From the NCBI RefSeq assembly GCF_000004075.3, contig NC_026657.2, positions 12,772,001-12,836,000 of the forward strand: 64,000 nt of DNA, written 5' to 3'. The notes beneath the pieces are model-generated. The model worked only from the letters and a program-made list of their open reading frames with translations, ran no database searches and was not told where the DNA came from. The translations under genes were made by a program, and so were the position numbers. Positions within the stretch are counted from its first letter, which is position 1. Each line of letters starts with the position of its first letter. Positions 12,401 to 23,698 of the stretch are shown piece by piece. Source of the stretch: Cucumis sativus (taxonomy: Eukaryota > Streptophyta > Magnoliopsida > Cucurbitales > Cucurbitaceae).

Positions 12401-13529
12401 AAGCTGTTTTCTCATTTCTTCCTTGACACAACGTTATATTTTAGCTACAATAAATAATTTACACCTTCTCTGTTGGCTTTGATATGGGATCTCCAAGAAG
12501 TAACTCAGCAGGAGACAGGCTCAAGAGCATTGCCTCAAGTCCATTTCTCATAAAGTTATCGTCATATTCCCCATAAATAACATCCCCAGTTGATATCTCC
12601 ATGGCAACCATCCCAATTTTCACATCAACCCCATTTTCGATTCTACAGTCCACATTTTGCACCGACATACTATTTTCAACCAAACAGAACAAGTAATTAC
12701 TCTCCCCAGCACATCCCTCTTCAGCTCCCCCTAAATCCTGTGCTGCCTCCAATGTTGCTTTAGTATACAAAGCCGATAATCCCCTACAAAACGGGCCCAA
12801 CTTATTCGACCCATGAGCCTTAATCGCAGCAGTTTCAGTTTGCTTGACAACACCCACCTTATACCCTGCACTAACCAGCCTTCTCACGTGCACATTCAAT
12901 CTAAAGGTGGGTATACTCGCAGTCATAAAATTATGATCCAAATGAGCATAAATACCCAAAACACGAGCCGCTATTACAGCATCTTGGCCAAAAAATCTGT
13001 ACCTATAACCAACCTCCACCATGAGAAGAACATCAGGGTACCTCTTCTTAAGGTCCACAACCTGTTGTTCCAAAGGTGTGTATTTGTATTTGGGATCAGC
13101 ACCATTTGAGGTTCTGGGGTTTTGATTAGAAGGTTGGAAAGAGTCATCCGTGGGTTCAAGGAGCTTGTCGAGAAATCTTTGGTGAAGTGAGGGATTGGGG
13201 ATGGAAGGTAGAGGGTTGTGGGTGTGAGGCGAGAGTTTTGGGCGTTTAGAGGATTTGGGCGGTGTTAACTGAGAGGCGATGGCAGAAGAAATGAGGCGTT
13301 TGGAAGGGGAGAAAGTGACTGTAGCCGATACCTTAGCAGGTGAAAACGGTTGGGTCGGCGGAGTTATGTCGGCGGCGGTGGCAGAGGAGGAAGAAGAAGA
13401 AGAAGAAGAAGAAGAAGAAAGAGAAGGGGACTTGGGTTTTGGAGCAAAGAATCGAGAGATCACTTGTTGCTTCTGTTTCCCCATGAAATTTTCAGAAAGA
13501 AATCCGTTGTTGCTTCTTCTTTTACTCAC
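6498..13529 (-). CDS. MSH3: MSH3, MutS-homologue mismatch recognition ATPase
   Basis: Partner of MSH2 in MutS-beta, which recognises insertion/deletion loops in the nucleus. Exons in transcript order: 13529-12465, 11368-11177, 10978-10814, 10094-9996, 9915-9664, 9177-8926, 8810-8679, 8548-8288, 8211-8140, 7828-7679, 7376-6906, 6776-6498. Every exon ends in phase 0. The frame gives 1129 residues from the first ATG; the family-conserved start [13 protein letters not shown] lies 15 codons in, at 13484, giving 1114, close to the usual 1080-1110. That start holds a PCNA-binding box (QQVISRFF). MutS-I reads [14 protein letters not shown]. The ATPase has Walker A GPNMGGKS (about 844-851) and Walker [16 protein letters not shown] run of 12 serines lies in the disordered N-terminal tail. 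It appears intact. Tail to tail with SEND1. Confidence 0.95.
10200..10740. repeat. Possible dispersed repeat in MSH3 intron 3
   Basis: This part of the intron repeats phrases such as GATCCTTGAGGTTTGAATTT and GATCCCTGAAGTTTAAAATT, and its two ends are weakly similar in inverted orientation. That pattern is common in non-coding plant transposon remnants. Family not assigned. Confidence 0.35.
13390..13419. repeat. (GAA)10 microsatellite coding for poly-Ser in MSH3
   Basis: About ten uninterrupted GAA units on the + strand, read as TCT/TCC serine codons in MSH3 exon 1 on the - strand. They encode most of the 12-serine run in the N-terminal tail, so length changes would be in frame. Confidence 0.9.
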
Positions 13530-14093
13530 GATTCAGGAAGGCATTGCCATTTACACATACACATTGGCCATTGCTTTGGCGCGCTTTTTCATTCTATTCA
13601 CAATTAGTAATAACACTATAGAGTTTTTATAGACTTTTATACTTACGTGCGTCCGGAAGAAGTTTGTGCTTTTAAATTTTCGTAAATGATTCAATATAAA
13701 CTCTTGAATTTCTTTCTAAATCTGTTTACGCATTTGCTCTAATTGTAAGTCAATTTTGTAAAAACAAAATATTGTAAGAATGATTTGATTTTCTCATAAA
13801 TTTTTATGTGTTTAATTTCCACAAAATTAAATTCTAAATCAAATAGGATTGTCAAAAAAATAAACATAGTTTAATTACTTGTGTTAAAAGCTTGATTCTT
13901 CTCCCACACATTGTTAAAAAGAATTGGAGAGTTCATATTATCAACCTCATGTTTGAAATTTAAATATTTACTAAATTCTTAACTCACACTCAAAAGGCAG
14001 AATAGTAGAGTGAGAGTGAGAAATCCTAACTTTTTGACCTCTAATAAAAAATAGGAATAAATGTTAATAGTTGTTCTTCCTATTCAAAATATC
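13530..14093. other. Spacer between the PPR gene and MSH3
   Basis: 564 bases holding the MSH3 promoter and 5' UTR at the low-coordinate side and the 3' region of the PPR gene at the high side. AT-rich; apart from the E2F-like site nothing stands out. Confidence 0.6.
13575..13584 (-). promoter_or_regulatory. E2F-type site upstream of MSH3
   Basis: TTTGGCGCGC on the + strand contains TTTGGCGC, which fits the plant E2F consensus TTTSSCGC. It lies about 46 bases before the first ATG and about 91 before the conserved one. E2F control of DNA replication and repair genes is well known; use of this site is inferred. Confidence 0.5.
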
Positions 14094-15788
14094 TTATAAA
14101 AGATAAGATCTTCCATTGGGTGCATAAATAACACTACTCTGTCCAGTCTTCTTCAAAATATTCTCATTTTCCATTTTTTCCCTTGCATTTACAGCCTCTG
14201 CCCACTGCTCGACTGATGCATACATATTCGAAAAGCTCACATGGATTCCACCTTCTTTTGATCTCAATTTCCTCGCCCTTTCAACTATTTCCCCCGCTCT
14301 CTTGAAATCACCTCTTAACTTACAACCACCCAACAAAGCTCCCCATATTGCAACATCAGCCTCAAATGGCATCTTGTCTACTACATCCAATGCTTCCTCT
14401 AGCCTCCCGTTTCGACTCAGCAAATCAACGATACAACCGAAATGTTCGATTCTAGGTCTAATTTTATATTCCTTCTCCATCATATCAAATATGGTTTGAC
14501 CTTCTTCAACCATCCCTCCATGGCTGCAGGCAAACAAAGCTCCTAAAAAAGTGAAGTCATTTGGCTTCAGGCCTTGTTTCTGCATCAAAGAGAATAGTTT
14601 AAGAGCATCTTGAGCTTGTCCATGAAGAGCAAGTGATTTCAGCATAACGTTCCAAAAAAACACATCTTTCTTTCCTATTTTGATGAAAAGATTAAAAGCT
14701 CTGTTGATGTCTCCACATTTGGCATACATTTCAATCAGAGCAGTTGCAGCAATAACTCCAAGTTGAGAGAAATCATCAATCGCGTAATGTATCTTTGTGC
14801 CAAGCATTAAATTGCCCAAATGAGAACAAGCTGAGAAAACAGATACAAAAGTATACCCATCAGGAGTTATGCCTTCTGATAACATTTGGTTAAAGAGATC
14901 CAATGCTTCCTGAAAATCCCCATGTTGAACATAGCTAGAAATCATGGAATTCCAAGACACCACATTTCTTTGAGGCATTTTATTAAAGAACATTCTGGCT
15001 GTAGCAAGATCTCCAGCTTTGGCATAAGCACTAATCATAGAAGTCCAAGACACAACATTCTTCTCTGGCATTTTTTCAAATAACTCTCTTGCTTTCATTA
15101 CCTCTCCTACCTTTATATAACCGGAAATCATTGTATTCCACGAGACGGTATCTCGATCTTCCATTGTATTAAACAACTTCTGTGCACCACTAACATCCCC
15201 AGTACTCGTATACCTTAAGATCATTCTGTTCCATACTTCAACAGATCTGACACACATTTCATCGAACACCTTGCGAGCATCAGAAGCCATCCCATCAGCA
15301 GCATCCTTAGGTCCAGTAAATTTTGAAAAATTGACATATAAATGAAAAAGAGCATCAGAAACTGAAGAATTCAATGAAAACCCAGTTTTGAGAATTCGAC
15401 AATGCACTTTCTTTCCATCCCAGAACCAACCCAAATCAGCACACGACTTTAGAACAAATGGGTAGGTGAAACTATGGGGTTTGAGTCCTCTTTGAAGCAA
15501 ATCGCCATACAAGGACACAGATTGGTGAGCAGGGCCATTGAAAGCGTAACCCCTGATCATTGCGTTCCAGAATTGAATTTCGGTTTTAAAACTGGGACTG
15601 AGATGAGAAAAGACGAGACTTGCGTAATCCATGATCCTGAATTCGGTGGTTCGTCGAAGAAAGCTGGAGGAAATATGGATGTTTTGGTGAATGGAAGTGG
15701 TTAAGAGAAGAGCGTGGATTTGTTTGAGCTGCGGAAAGTTGCATCTCGGTAATAGCTCTGAAATTTTGGGCTCCAAATTCATCATCAT
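14094..15788 (-). CDS. PLS-class pentatricopeptide repeat protein, E-type tail
   Basis: A sequence-specific organellar RNA-binding protein by family. Single exon, 564 residues, as is usual for plant PPR genes. At least nine repeats are visible, with signatures such as VSWNTMISGY, VSWTSMISAYAKAG, VSWNSMISSYVQHG and FFWNVMLKSLALHG. The alternation of long and short motifs marks the PLS class, whose members mostly serve C-to-U editing. The tail ends in an E-like segment (VAIWGALLGGCKLRG then NMYASVEQW) and a short KKTGQSSVIY block. There is no DYW deaminase, so if it edits it must recruit one. No clear targeting peptide: it begins MMMNLEPKISELLPRC. The start could also be the second or third Met. 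Confidence 0.9.
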   Translation of the reverse strand: MMMNLEPKISELLPRCNFPQLKQIHALLLTTSIHQNIHISSSFLRRTTEFRIMDYASLVFSHLSPSFKTEIQFWNAMIRGYAFNGPAHQSVSLYGDLLQRGLKPHSFTYPFVLKSCADLGWFWDGKKVHCRILKTGFSLNSSVSDALFHLYVNFSKFTGPKDAADGMASDARKVFDEMCVRSVEVWNRMILRYTSTGDVSGAQKLFNTMEDRDTVSWNTMISGYIKVGEVMKARELFEKMPEKNVVSWTSMISAYAKAGDLATARMFFNKMPQRNVVSWNSMISSYVQHGDFQEALDLFNQMLSEGITPDGYTFVSVFSACSHLGNLMLGTKIHYAIDDFSQLGVIAATALIEMYAKCGDINRAFNLFIKIGKKDVFFWNVMLKSLALHGQAQDALKLFSLMQKQGLKPNDFTFLGALFACSHGGMVEEGQTIFDMMEKEYKIRPRIEHFGCIVDLLSRNGRLEEALDVVDKMPFEADVAIWGALLGGCKLRGDFKRAGEIVERARKLRSKEGGIHVSFSNMYASVEQWAEAVNAREKMENENILKKTGQSSVIYAPNGRSYLL

Positions 15789-18700
15789 TTATAACAACTT
15801 ATTACACATTTCATAATTCAGATTGAACTTCGTCCTACATATCAAGCTTTGAAATTCATTTTAAATGGTACTTGAGAGATGAAAAATTTTCAATCATACA
15901 AGCTTTTAAAAACTAAAGAGTTCCATTAACTTTTTAATAGTTTTTAGATAAAACCAAAACGCATAATAAACTTTCAGTGTCTTTCATAAAGATTTTATAA
16001 AATAAAACAGTTCAATGCTTTTTATCATACAAAACTTCCAATCAAACAAAATTTTTGTTCCAGTTGTCCAAAATGAAATTTGACATGGTTTTTTGAAAAC
16101 AGAAGTTTTTCTCTTCTTCCAATTACATCATCTACATGTAAAATTTCCAAAAACAACCAATGAATTAAAATCGATGGTGCTTGTTCATGCTCCTTGCTTT
16201 CATTGCTCGCTCTTCTTCGTTCCAAAATTGCAGTCTTCCACATCCACTTTCCTTCCAATGTCATCTAGTTCGAGCTCCCGCTCCTTCGACGTCTTTCCTT
16301 AATCTTTTTGAACCTCCATTGCTCTCGAGAACTTTTTGTCTTCTTCACCTTTTTTTTTTCTTTCTCATCTTCGCACACACAATGTAAGTCACTAGTAGTG
16401 ATGATCAGTACAAAGCTGTGTACCAAGAAAAATAAAGGTGGGGCTGAGAGGAGGAAGACAGCACGTGAAACGCTACGAGAAACGAGAAGAGAGAAGTGGG
16501 GAGCAACAATCGAAAACTGATCAACCCATAATTCAGTTTTTTTAGATTTTGGATGTTTCATTCAAACAATCCAATTCAAATAATTAATATCAAAATGAGC
16601 CTAACTTAATTGTCACAACACTATAAATTTGAGGTTAGGTATTACAAAATTGCATATTTGCGAGATTAGAACAGTAGCTAAAAATTTTCTATAACACGTG
16701 TAGAAAATTTTTAAATCACATAAAAACAAGTATATAATTGATTTGAAATTAGACATTTAGACGTTGAAAGCTTGTGATATAAAAAAATAACAAATTTTTT
16801 TTTGCTAAATATGCATCAAACAACTCTAAATCCCATAAAACAATTATAAAATTGATTTTAAATTATATATTTAAAGTTTGAACAAATAGAAGAGTTTGTT
16901 GAAGAGTGAATAAAAAGTTTGAGAGAAAAGAAGTCAGAGAAAGACGAGAGAAAACATATGAAAAGAAAAGGAAAAAAGCTTATTTTTTTGTAATTTCCCA
17001 ATAGAATTAGGGCTTCTTGTTGTAAGGGGGAATTTTGATATTTTATCTATTCATTTATCCTAAATGAGTTTAAATTTATAACTCAACCCAAATTTCTTCA
17101 ATTCCCTTTCATTTTATCCTACTTTTTGTAATTTTCCAATGCTCATTTACATATTCATAGTCATTTTGTCTTAAAACTCAAGTTTGAAAGAAACTATCTT
17201 ATAAATTGAGAGGAGAAAAGGAATCTTTAAGCTCACAATAGAGACAAACAAGTGAAGACCAAATATATGCTTATAAAATTAATTATTATAAATTGACAAC
17301 CCATAACATACACAACAATTTGTTATTATTATTTTGTGGAAGCAAAGACAACCTAATATATTATTATTATTATTATTGATAATAGTAATAGACAGTGAAA
17401 ATTGATATAAATTTTATTTATGTTTAAAACTATTGAAATTATGGTATATTTAATATTCTTTCAAGGTAATTGATATATATCTATATATATATATATGAAA
17501 TTGTGAGTCAATTGTTTAATAGAAATTGAAAATGGGGAAAGTGAAAGTGGGAGCATTTAAGTTTTTTAATTTCTAGATTTTCAATTCTGTCGGTGGCTAA
17601 GTTATGGTCAGTGGCGGAACAACTCCAAAATAGTGAACTCAATATTAAAGAAATTGGTGTTGGATAAATTTCAATTTCAATTTTAAACTTTAATAAGTCG
17701 TTCATAGTGTTCAATAAATATACAATATTGTTATATTTTAGATATGGTAACTATACCAAAACTACTATATGTGTATATATATATATTCCAACTTTTTTTT
17801 ATGATTTTTCTAAGATGCTACAATTTTTTTTATGAAAATAGAAATAATTGGACATTAAGTTTAATGTAAACCAAATAATATATGCGATCCACTACCTTCA
17901 TCACCTAAAAATTTGGAAGATAAATTTTATACATGTAAATATTGATTTTTAAAATATAAATGTGGATGAAAAAGACTGTTTTTAAAATAAATCAAAATAT
18001 TTACAAAATATAATAATATTTTCTTTAAATATCTGCTATTAATACATTCCAAAATTTTGTAGAATATTATTGATAAAATTATTTTTCGATCAAAGAAAGT
18101 AAACAATGACGTTAAGGAATTTCTAATCCCAATTATGTTTTCTTAATGAATCACTTCAAATAAAAAACACAATTAAAACCCTTGAAACACAACCAATTTC
18201 CAGATTTTTTATCACAAATTAAATTTATAGGTTGGTGTCGATCTTTTTAAACTTTTAATGCTTTTAAATCACAATTATTAAATTTTAAATATTTATATCT
18301 AAATTCATAGATTTTGGCAAAAAAACAAAAAAAGAAAATACCAAATGGAGGATTTAGATATCTATTAACCACAAAATTACGTTAAAATTTATAACATTAT
18401 TGAACTTAAAAAGTGAAAGTAAAAAAGAAAAAAAAAAAAAAGGAAAAAGGGAGATTTTAGAATACAGAAAAGGACGTAAAGGAAAATGATAAAAGGTGGA
18501 GAACTAAACTTATAATTAACGAAACAAAATATGGCCACAGAACGGAAAGCTTAGCTTAATTAATTATTCTCATTATTTTATGGTCCCATTCAGATTCTTA
18601 AAAATAAAAACGTAAAAAGTGAAGGAATTATGTTGGAGAATTATTTTGATCATTCTTCTACTTCTTCCTCTTCCATTCCAAAACTGTCGGTTACACTCCT

Positions 18701-19518
18701 TTTTTTCAATTTCATCATCAACAATCTTCACTGCTTTACATCCATTTTCCATTTTTAAAAACAACCACAATTACACGATTTTAGTTCATATTTATTTAGT
18801 TACTATCTTATATTTCATCAATTACTTATTTTACTTTCTACCTTACTATTATAATAGCAACCTTTTCATCATTTTCTTAATATACAATTTTGTTCTTGGA
18901 TAGTGTTTTTTTATACACGATTTCACCTAAAACATTTCTTGCTGTATATAATTAGTAAGGGATAAGTATTTTTAATAGTTTGGGGTTTTGATCCCTCTCA
19001 CATGGGTATTTGTGATTAATGTTACACTCTTACATTTATAACATTTTGCTCATGTCATAATCTATTGTCTAATTTTGTTATATCGTAGACACAATGAAAT
19101 CATCCCTATTGCTATCTCCATCTTTATAAAAATAATTTAATAAAGTGGGAGAAAAAAATTCAACATACATTTAACAACGTATCATGTTAGAGAAATTAAG
19201 TTACGACATAAGCAAAATATTATAAATCATAACTTTTGAAAAGAGACGAGTCATCAATCATAAACATTCTTGTCAATCATATATAAAAAACCAAAATAGT
19301 TTGAAAAGCAAAATTGGGAGAATTCTATCTAAACTTAATGATATAATGTGATATGTGGAGTTCTATTGTCATATTTTAAAGGCTTTTTTACTATGGTTGA
19401 AATGAAGAAATAATGAGAAGACATAAAAATAGGAAAAACGGAGTATAAAAGGGGAAGACAAAATGAAAAGAGCTTAAACAATAAAAACTTGGTGGAAAAT
19501 CAAGGAAGAGAAACAGAG
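15789..19518. other. Long AT-rich spacer, 15.8-19.5 kb
   Basis: 3.7 kb without a gene I can support. Around 16.03-16.56 kb the base composition is more even and open frames exist on both strands, but none resembles a protein family or has flanking splice logic. The remainder is AT-rich with short TA and ATT runs (for example near 17.36 and 17.48 kb) and a poly(A) stretch near 18.43 kb. The last 200 bases are the MYB promoter. Confidence 0.5.
19444..19450 (+). promoter_or_regulatory. TATA box of the MYB gene
   Basis: TATAAAA lies 69 bases before the MYB start codon, with purine-rich leader sequence between. Good match and spacing, though transcription start is unknown. Confidence 0.55.
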
Positions 19519-20319
19519 ATGGGATGTAGAGAAACAGAGAAAGAAAAAGTAAAGAAGAAAGGATTATGATCACCTGAGGAAGATGAAAAGTTAAGAAGCT
19601 TCATCCTCAAGAATGGGCATGGCTGTTGGACTTCTGTCCCCATTAAAGCTGGTGAAGCATGCTTTCTTCCTTTGGCTCCCCCAATCAATCATTACAAACA
19701 TTAAAATTTTGAACCCTTTTTGGTAATTACAAGTGCAGGATTATTAAGAAACTCAAAGAGCTGCAGATTGAGATGGTTCAATTACTTGAGGCCAGGGTTG
19801 AAAAGAGGAATGTTTAGCCAGCAAGAAGATGAGAAAATCTTGACCCTTCATCGCTTGTTAGGCAACAGGTAAATCTAATATCTTTAACTAGTTCGGGTAC
19901 CATGTTAAAATTATTGATGGATTAGGATGATGATTTCAATTAGGTGGTCTCAAATAGCACAGCATTTAGCAGGAAGAACAGACAACGAGATAAAGAACTA
20001 TTGGAATTCTCATCTGAAGAAGAAAGTGGTCTTGAATTTCCAAGATTTCAAAAGTGGAGTTTTTTCGAATCGAGATCCGCCGTTGGAGGAGATGGGAAGT
20101 TCGGGAAATGAGCGGATTGAAAGCCAACCGAGGGTCTTGTTTGCAGAATGGCTTTCTGTGTCTGATGTTAATGGCGGGAGCTCCATGGAAGGAAGTTTTG
20201 ATGGTGAGGGAAGAAGAAGAACAAGTAGAGAGGGCTATGGTTTTGAGATGCTCAATTGGGACCTTGATTTTGAGGGACACATTTCTGATGGCTTTGCAAC
20301 TTGTGATCAATTGTGGTAA
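19519..20319 (+). pseudogene. R2R3-MYB transcription factor, LAF1/MYB18-like, with an in-frame stop
   Basis: A nuclear DNA-binding regulator by family; LAF1 promotes phytochrome A signalling in Arabidopsis. Exons 19519-19651, 19739-19868 and 19944-20319 splice cleanly at the usual R2R3-MYB intron positions and total 639 nt (213 codons). R2 should open GLWSPEEDEKL, but codon 17 (19567-19569) is TGA in place of TGG, at the first conserved R2 tryptophan. Everything after it is intact: second R2 Trp in [20 protein letters not shown]3 with GNRWSQIA and [10 protein letters not shown], then a 100-residue tail with LFAEWLS, a motif also seen in LAF1. One G-to-A transition explains the defect, so this is a recent null allele, a sequencing error, or an early pseudogene. 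No alternative start or splice preserves R2. Confidence 0.8.
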
Positions 20320-20753
20320 ATTAATCCTTTGCTCTTTCCCAAAATTAAATTGGCAAGAAATATGTTTATTACATGATATCATATATTAATTTTGATGTAC
20401 ATCATCCATCAACTTAAAATTTTATGTATTCAAACTAACTCGAGCGCAAGAGTAAAATTCTGTTAGGTTCCGACAAGTAACAGAAGATGTTTTACGATAT
20501 AATATTAAATTTATTTCACCCATTTGTTTAAGTTTTTTATTCAACGAATGATTTTAAAGTTACATTTGAATTGAAAGAAGATTATCTTCTCTACAAACTA
20601 TACTTATCATTTTTCTAAGACTAATTTGGTAGAAACAAATTAAAATCTACCTGCATCTTTTGATAGTAGTATTATTTATGAAAGCAAAATGGTTATTAAG
20701 CTATGATTTTAGATTTGAAAAAGAAACCGAATGACAAGCCTTGAATTGGTCTT
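20320..20753. other. Convergent spacer MYB/GT90-A
   Basis: 434 bases between convergent stop codons, containing both 3' ends. AT-rich; nothing else seen. Confidence 0.6.
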
Positions 20754-23698
20754 CTAAAAGGGCATATTTTTCTCCCACATATCAATTTGTTTGATTGGAA
20801 TATCTTTTCTGGTTCGAATGTAGTCGAGAGCAAACGGGCTAAAAGGAGGAAGCAAGAAGCAAGGGCTCGAGAAGGAAGGTCGTTTTATGAGGGTATCCAT
20901 CATGGACTTGGCAGCTAAGCCTTCGGTAGGGCAAGCCAAATCGTTCAAAGAAATTTCAGTAGCATTTGGTGGGATGGTTGGTTTGAAAGTTAAGAGCTTG
21001 GAGTATTCATTTAGAGTATGAAACATGTAATCATACACCTTGTCCATGTTTAGTTGCTCTTCCATGAACTTACTTGCTGCCTTCCCAATTGCTTGTGCCT
21101 AACAAGGACATTTAAGAAACATAAATTTTAGCCAATCAAGGTTTTCATAGTTTTTCTCACACAATCTAATAGTGTTAATGTGATTAATCAATCACATTGT
21201 TGTGTCTATATATCTTTTCAAGGAGACGATAGATATTATTATTTAAAACTAAATTGTTAGATATAATGAAATTAAGCACCTTTTGTTTGTGGGTAGTCCC
21301 CCACTCAACAGCAAATTTGATAGATTTGCACATATCATCATCATCTTTGATTGGCCAATAGTGATGCATTGGCACTAGACTTCTTGTGAAGAAATCATAG
21401 AAATGAGGTTTTACCATTAATGTCATAGAATCACAAGCAAGAATATATTTGAGACTCACTGACCAACCAATCCCCTCGATGTAAACTTTATACCTACAAA
21501 ATAGTTTTCATATCATTGATATATTCACTCAAACAACAAAAGAAATACTTCAATTATATATTTTGCATCAAATAGCTCCACAAAAGTTATAAAAAAGAGA
21601 ATCAAATCAACGTCTAATAAGTGATTAAACTAAAATGTTTAATAGGATTTTAAACATTACAAGCAAATGTCTAATACATTCTTATAATCTTCAATTTTGT
21701 ATCTTAAATTATTCTATATCATTTTAAAAACCTTCATAATTTTCTATTAAACAAACTATTCAATTTTATATTAAAGAATTTATTGTTTTTAAATAAATGT
21801 TAAATATGTGTGTGACATATTAGACACAATCCAAAGTTTAAAGTCCTATATAGCACGTGACATTAATAACTATATATATTTAAAAATTTTAAAGATATAT
21901 TAAAACTCGGGCAAACTTTAACCCAAAGAAAAAACATAACAAAAAAGTTAATAAGTGTAAAAAAGAAATACCTAGAAAAACATTGATCAGCAAGATTTGA
22001 GTTTTTGAATCCTTGTTTACCTTCTTCTTGCCAATCCTGCATAACCATTATTATCGATGAAATTCTAGGTATAATAATAATAATGCCTAAATATTTATAA
22101 ATAAAACAAAATTTCTAATCGATACTGATAAACCTTGATAGATTTTTGATAGAATTTGAAAGTTTACTATATTTGACAACCCTCCTAAGAATAATGGGAG
22201 TAGTAGTAGTGTTATTATAGGGTGTTGGATTAAATTGAAGTAATGGTTCGACTAAAAAAGAAAAATATAGTATTAGAGGTGAATGATAAGTAAATAATTA
22301 AGAAATATAATAACATGTACCTGCATGTAGACACGAAGTTTGGATTGAGTAGAGCGACTGCATTTTAAAAGTTGATATCTGGGCATAGAAATAAAAGTAT
22401 TTCCCTTCCAAAAAGCATAGTTTTCTCTGTCTATCCATTTTTTCCTTTGGTTTGCTTCCTTTAGTTCTTTCATCTCTGTTTCCCATGGCTTTAAATTAAT
22501 CTCTGGCCTTGTATAATTCAATAATTCAATAATTCAATAAATAATCATCACATATATTTACAAATAAAAATAAAAGAAGAGAAATATATTGATGTGGTGC
22601 CTGTCTAAAATCCATCCATCAGTTAAAACAATAAACTTCTATACCTTAAAAATCTATAGTAATAGACCTCTTAACATTTAAACATTTAAACATAAGTATA
22701 GATTTATTCAAATATTGTTTTCAAAATAAATAAAAATAGATTATTATTTATTACTATAAAAAAGATAATAGTTTATTATTTGTATATTTTTGTCATTTAA
22801 AATAATTAAAAAGAAATAGCAAATATTTGAATGGGTTGGAGAAGGGAAGAAATATTTACCATCCCCAGAAGGACCAATCAGGAAAAACGATGTCAAAGGT
22901 GTCATCGTCTCCACAGTACCGGAACAAAGGAGGTGGGGCCGTTGAATTGGGCCCAGGCCCACTATAATTACCAATAAAAACAGTGGGCTGGTCTTCACAA
23001 GCAAACATGAGGTCCAAATCAGGAATTTGATCTGGGTACCACCGTAACAATTGTAGGATCCCCCACAGCGTAAAAACATCCCTCCTTTGAAACACTTCTG
23101 AATACTTCTCCACGTAAGCCCTACCGCCGACGATCACCAGCCTGAAGGTAGCATTCTCCCGCCCTCTCTCCACCATCTCCCTCGTGATCCCTGTCTCAGC
23201 CCACGGCTTTAGATCCTCGTGGATCCAACGGAAGTATTCCGGACACGTGTTTTCATTTTTCCCGTCTCCATCTTCTTCCTCTTCCTCTATTGTGGTGGGA
23301 CCGATCCCACTATCCCATTTCTCGCTCCGTGAATATGCCGTACAATTAATGGGAGAAAATTCGACTTCCTTCTGAGGGTAATTTTGTAATTCCCTTTCTC
23401 TCCTCGCCCCCATCGGCTTCGCCAAAAGTGACAACAAAAATATTTATATCATCCGACACATCGTTTCAATAATCGTCGTAATTTTAAAACAAATATATAT
23501 ATATTAAAAAGAGATTATAAATTTTCTAATCCATAAAATGCAGATTTTGAAAAGTAAAAAAGAGAGAGAGAGAGAAAAAAAACTTACGGATATTTGTGAA
23601 GAGATTATGAAATAGCCAACAACAAAGAGCAAAACGTAGAAGAAAAAATAGGGGAAATAGGGTTTAGGTATTGGGTTTCTATGAACGATGCTACCCAT
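20754..23698 (-). CDS. GT90 (CAP10/rumi-type) O-glycosyltransferase, copy A
   Basis: Type II membrane glycosyltransferase of the ER/Golgi by family; the plant substrate is not established. Exons: 23698-23588, 23416-22860, 22507-22321, 22036-21972, 21493-21280, 21098-20754; 1479 nt, 492 residues. Membrane anchor at about residues 13-33 in exon 1. The catalytic region has TCPEYFRWIHEDLKPW, PDLDLMFACED, FPDWSFWGW, YIEG-WSVS-KYILACDS and FYDFFTRSLVP, all shared with copies B and C. Differences: the stem keeps one NCT but not the downstream ACP-YP cysteine, a Glu-rich insert follows, and exon 3 is two codons shorter and diverges at GNTFISMPRYQLL, where B and C read GNP-VA-TR-DL. The exon 2 acceptor (after GCGAAG) is plausible but not certain. 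Divergent from copy B, 2.7 kb away. Confidence 0.88.
22130..22190. repeat. Fragment of a GATAGA-rich dispersed repeat
   Basis: Contains TTGATAGATTTTTGATAGAA followed by a TTTACTATATTTG block, a pattern resembling sequences at 46.64-46.86 and 54.50-54.69 kb. Lies in intron 3 of GT90 copy A. Probably a short remnant of an abundant cucurbit-type repeat. Confidence 0.35.

Noticed and set aside
13279-13632. + strand frames opposite MSH3 exon 1
   Set aside because: Poly-Glu/poly-Arg translation of the GAA repeat; antisense shadow.
16025-16561. Open frames of 70-98 codons on both strands
   Set aside because: No family resemblance, low-complexity Ser/Leu/Lys content, no splice or promoter logic; likely chance frames in a less AT-rich patch.
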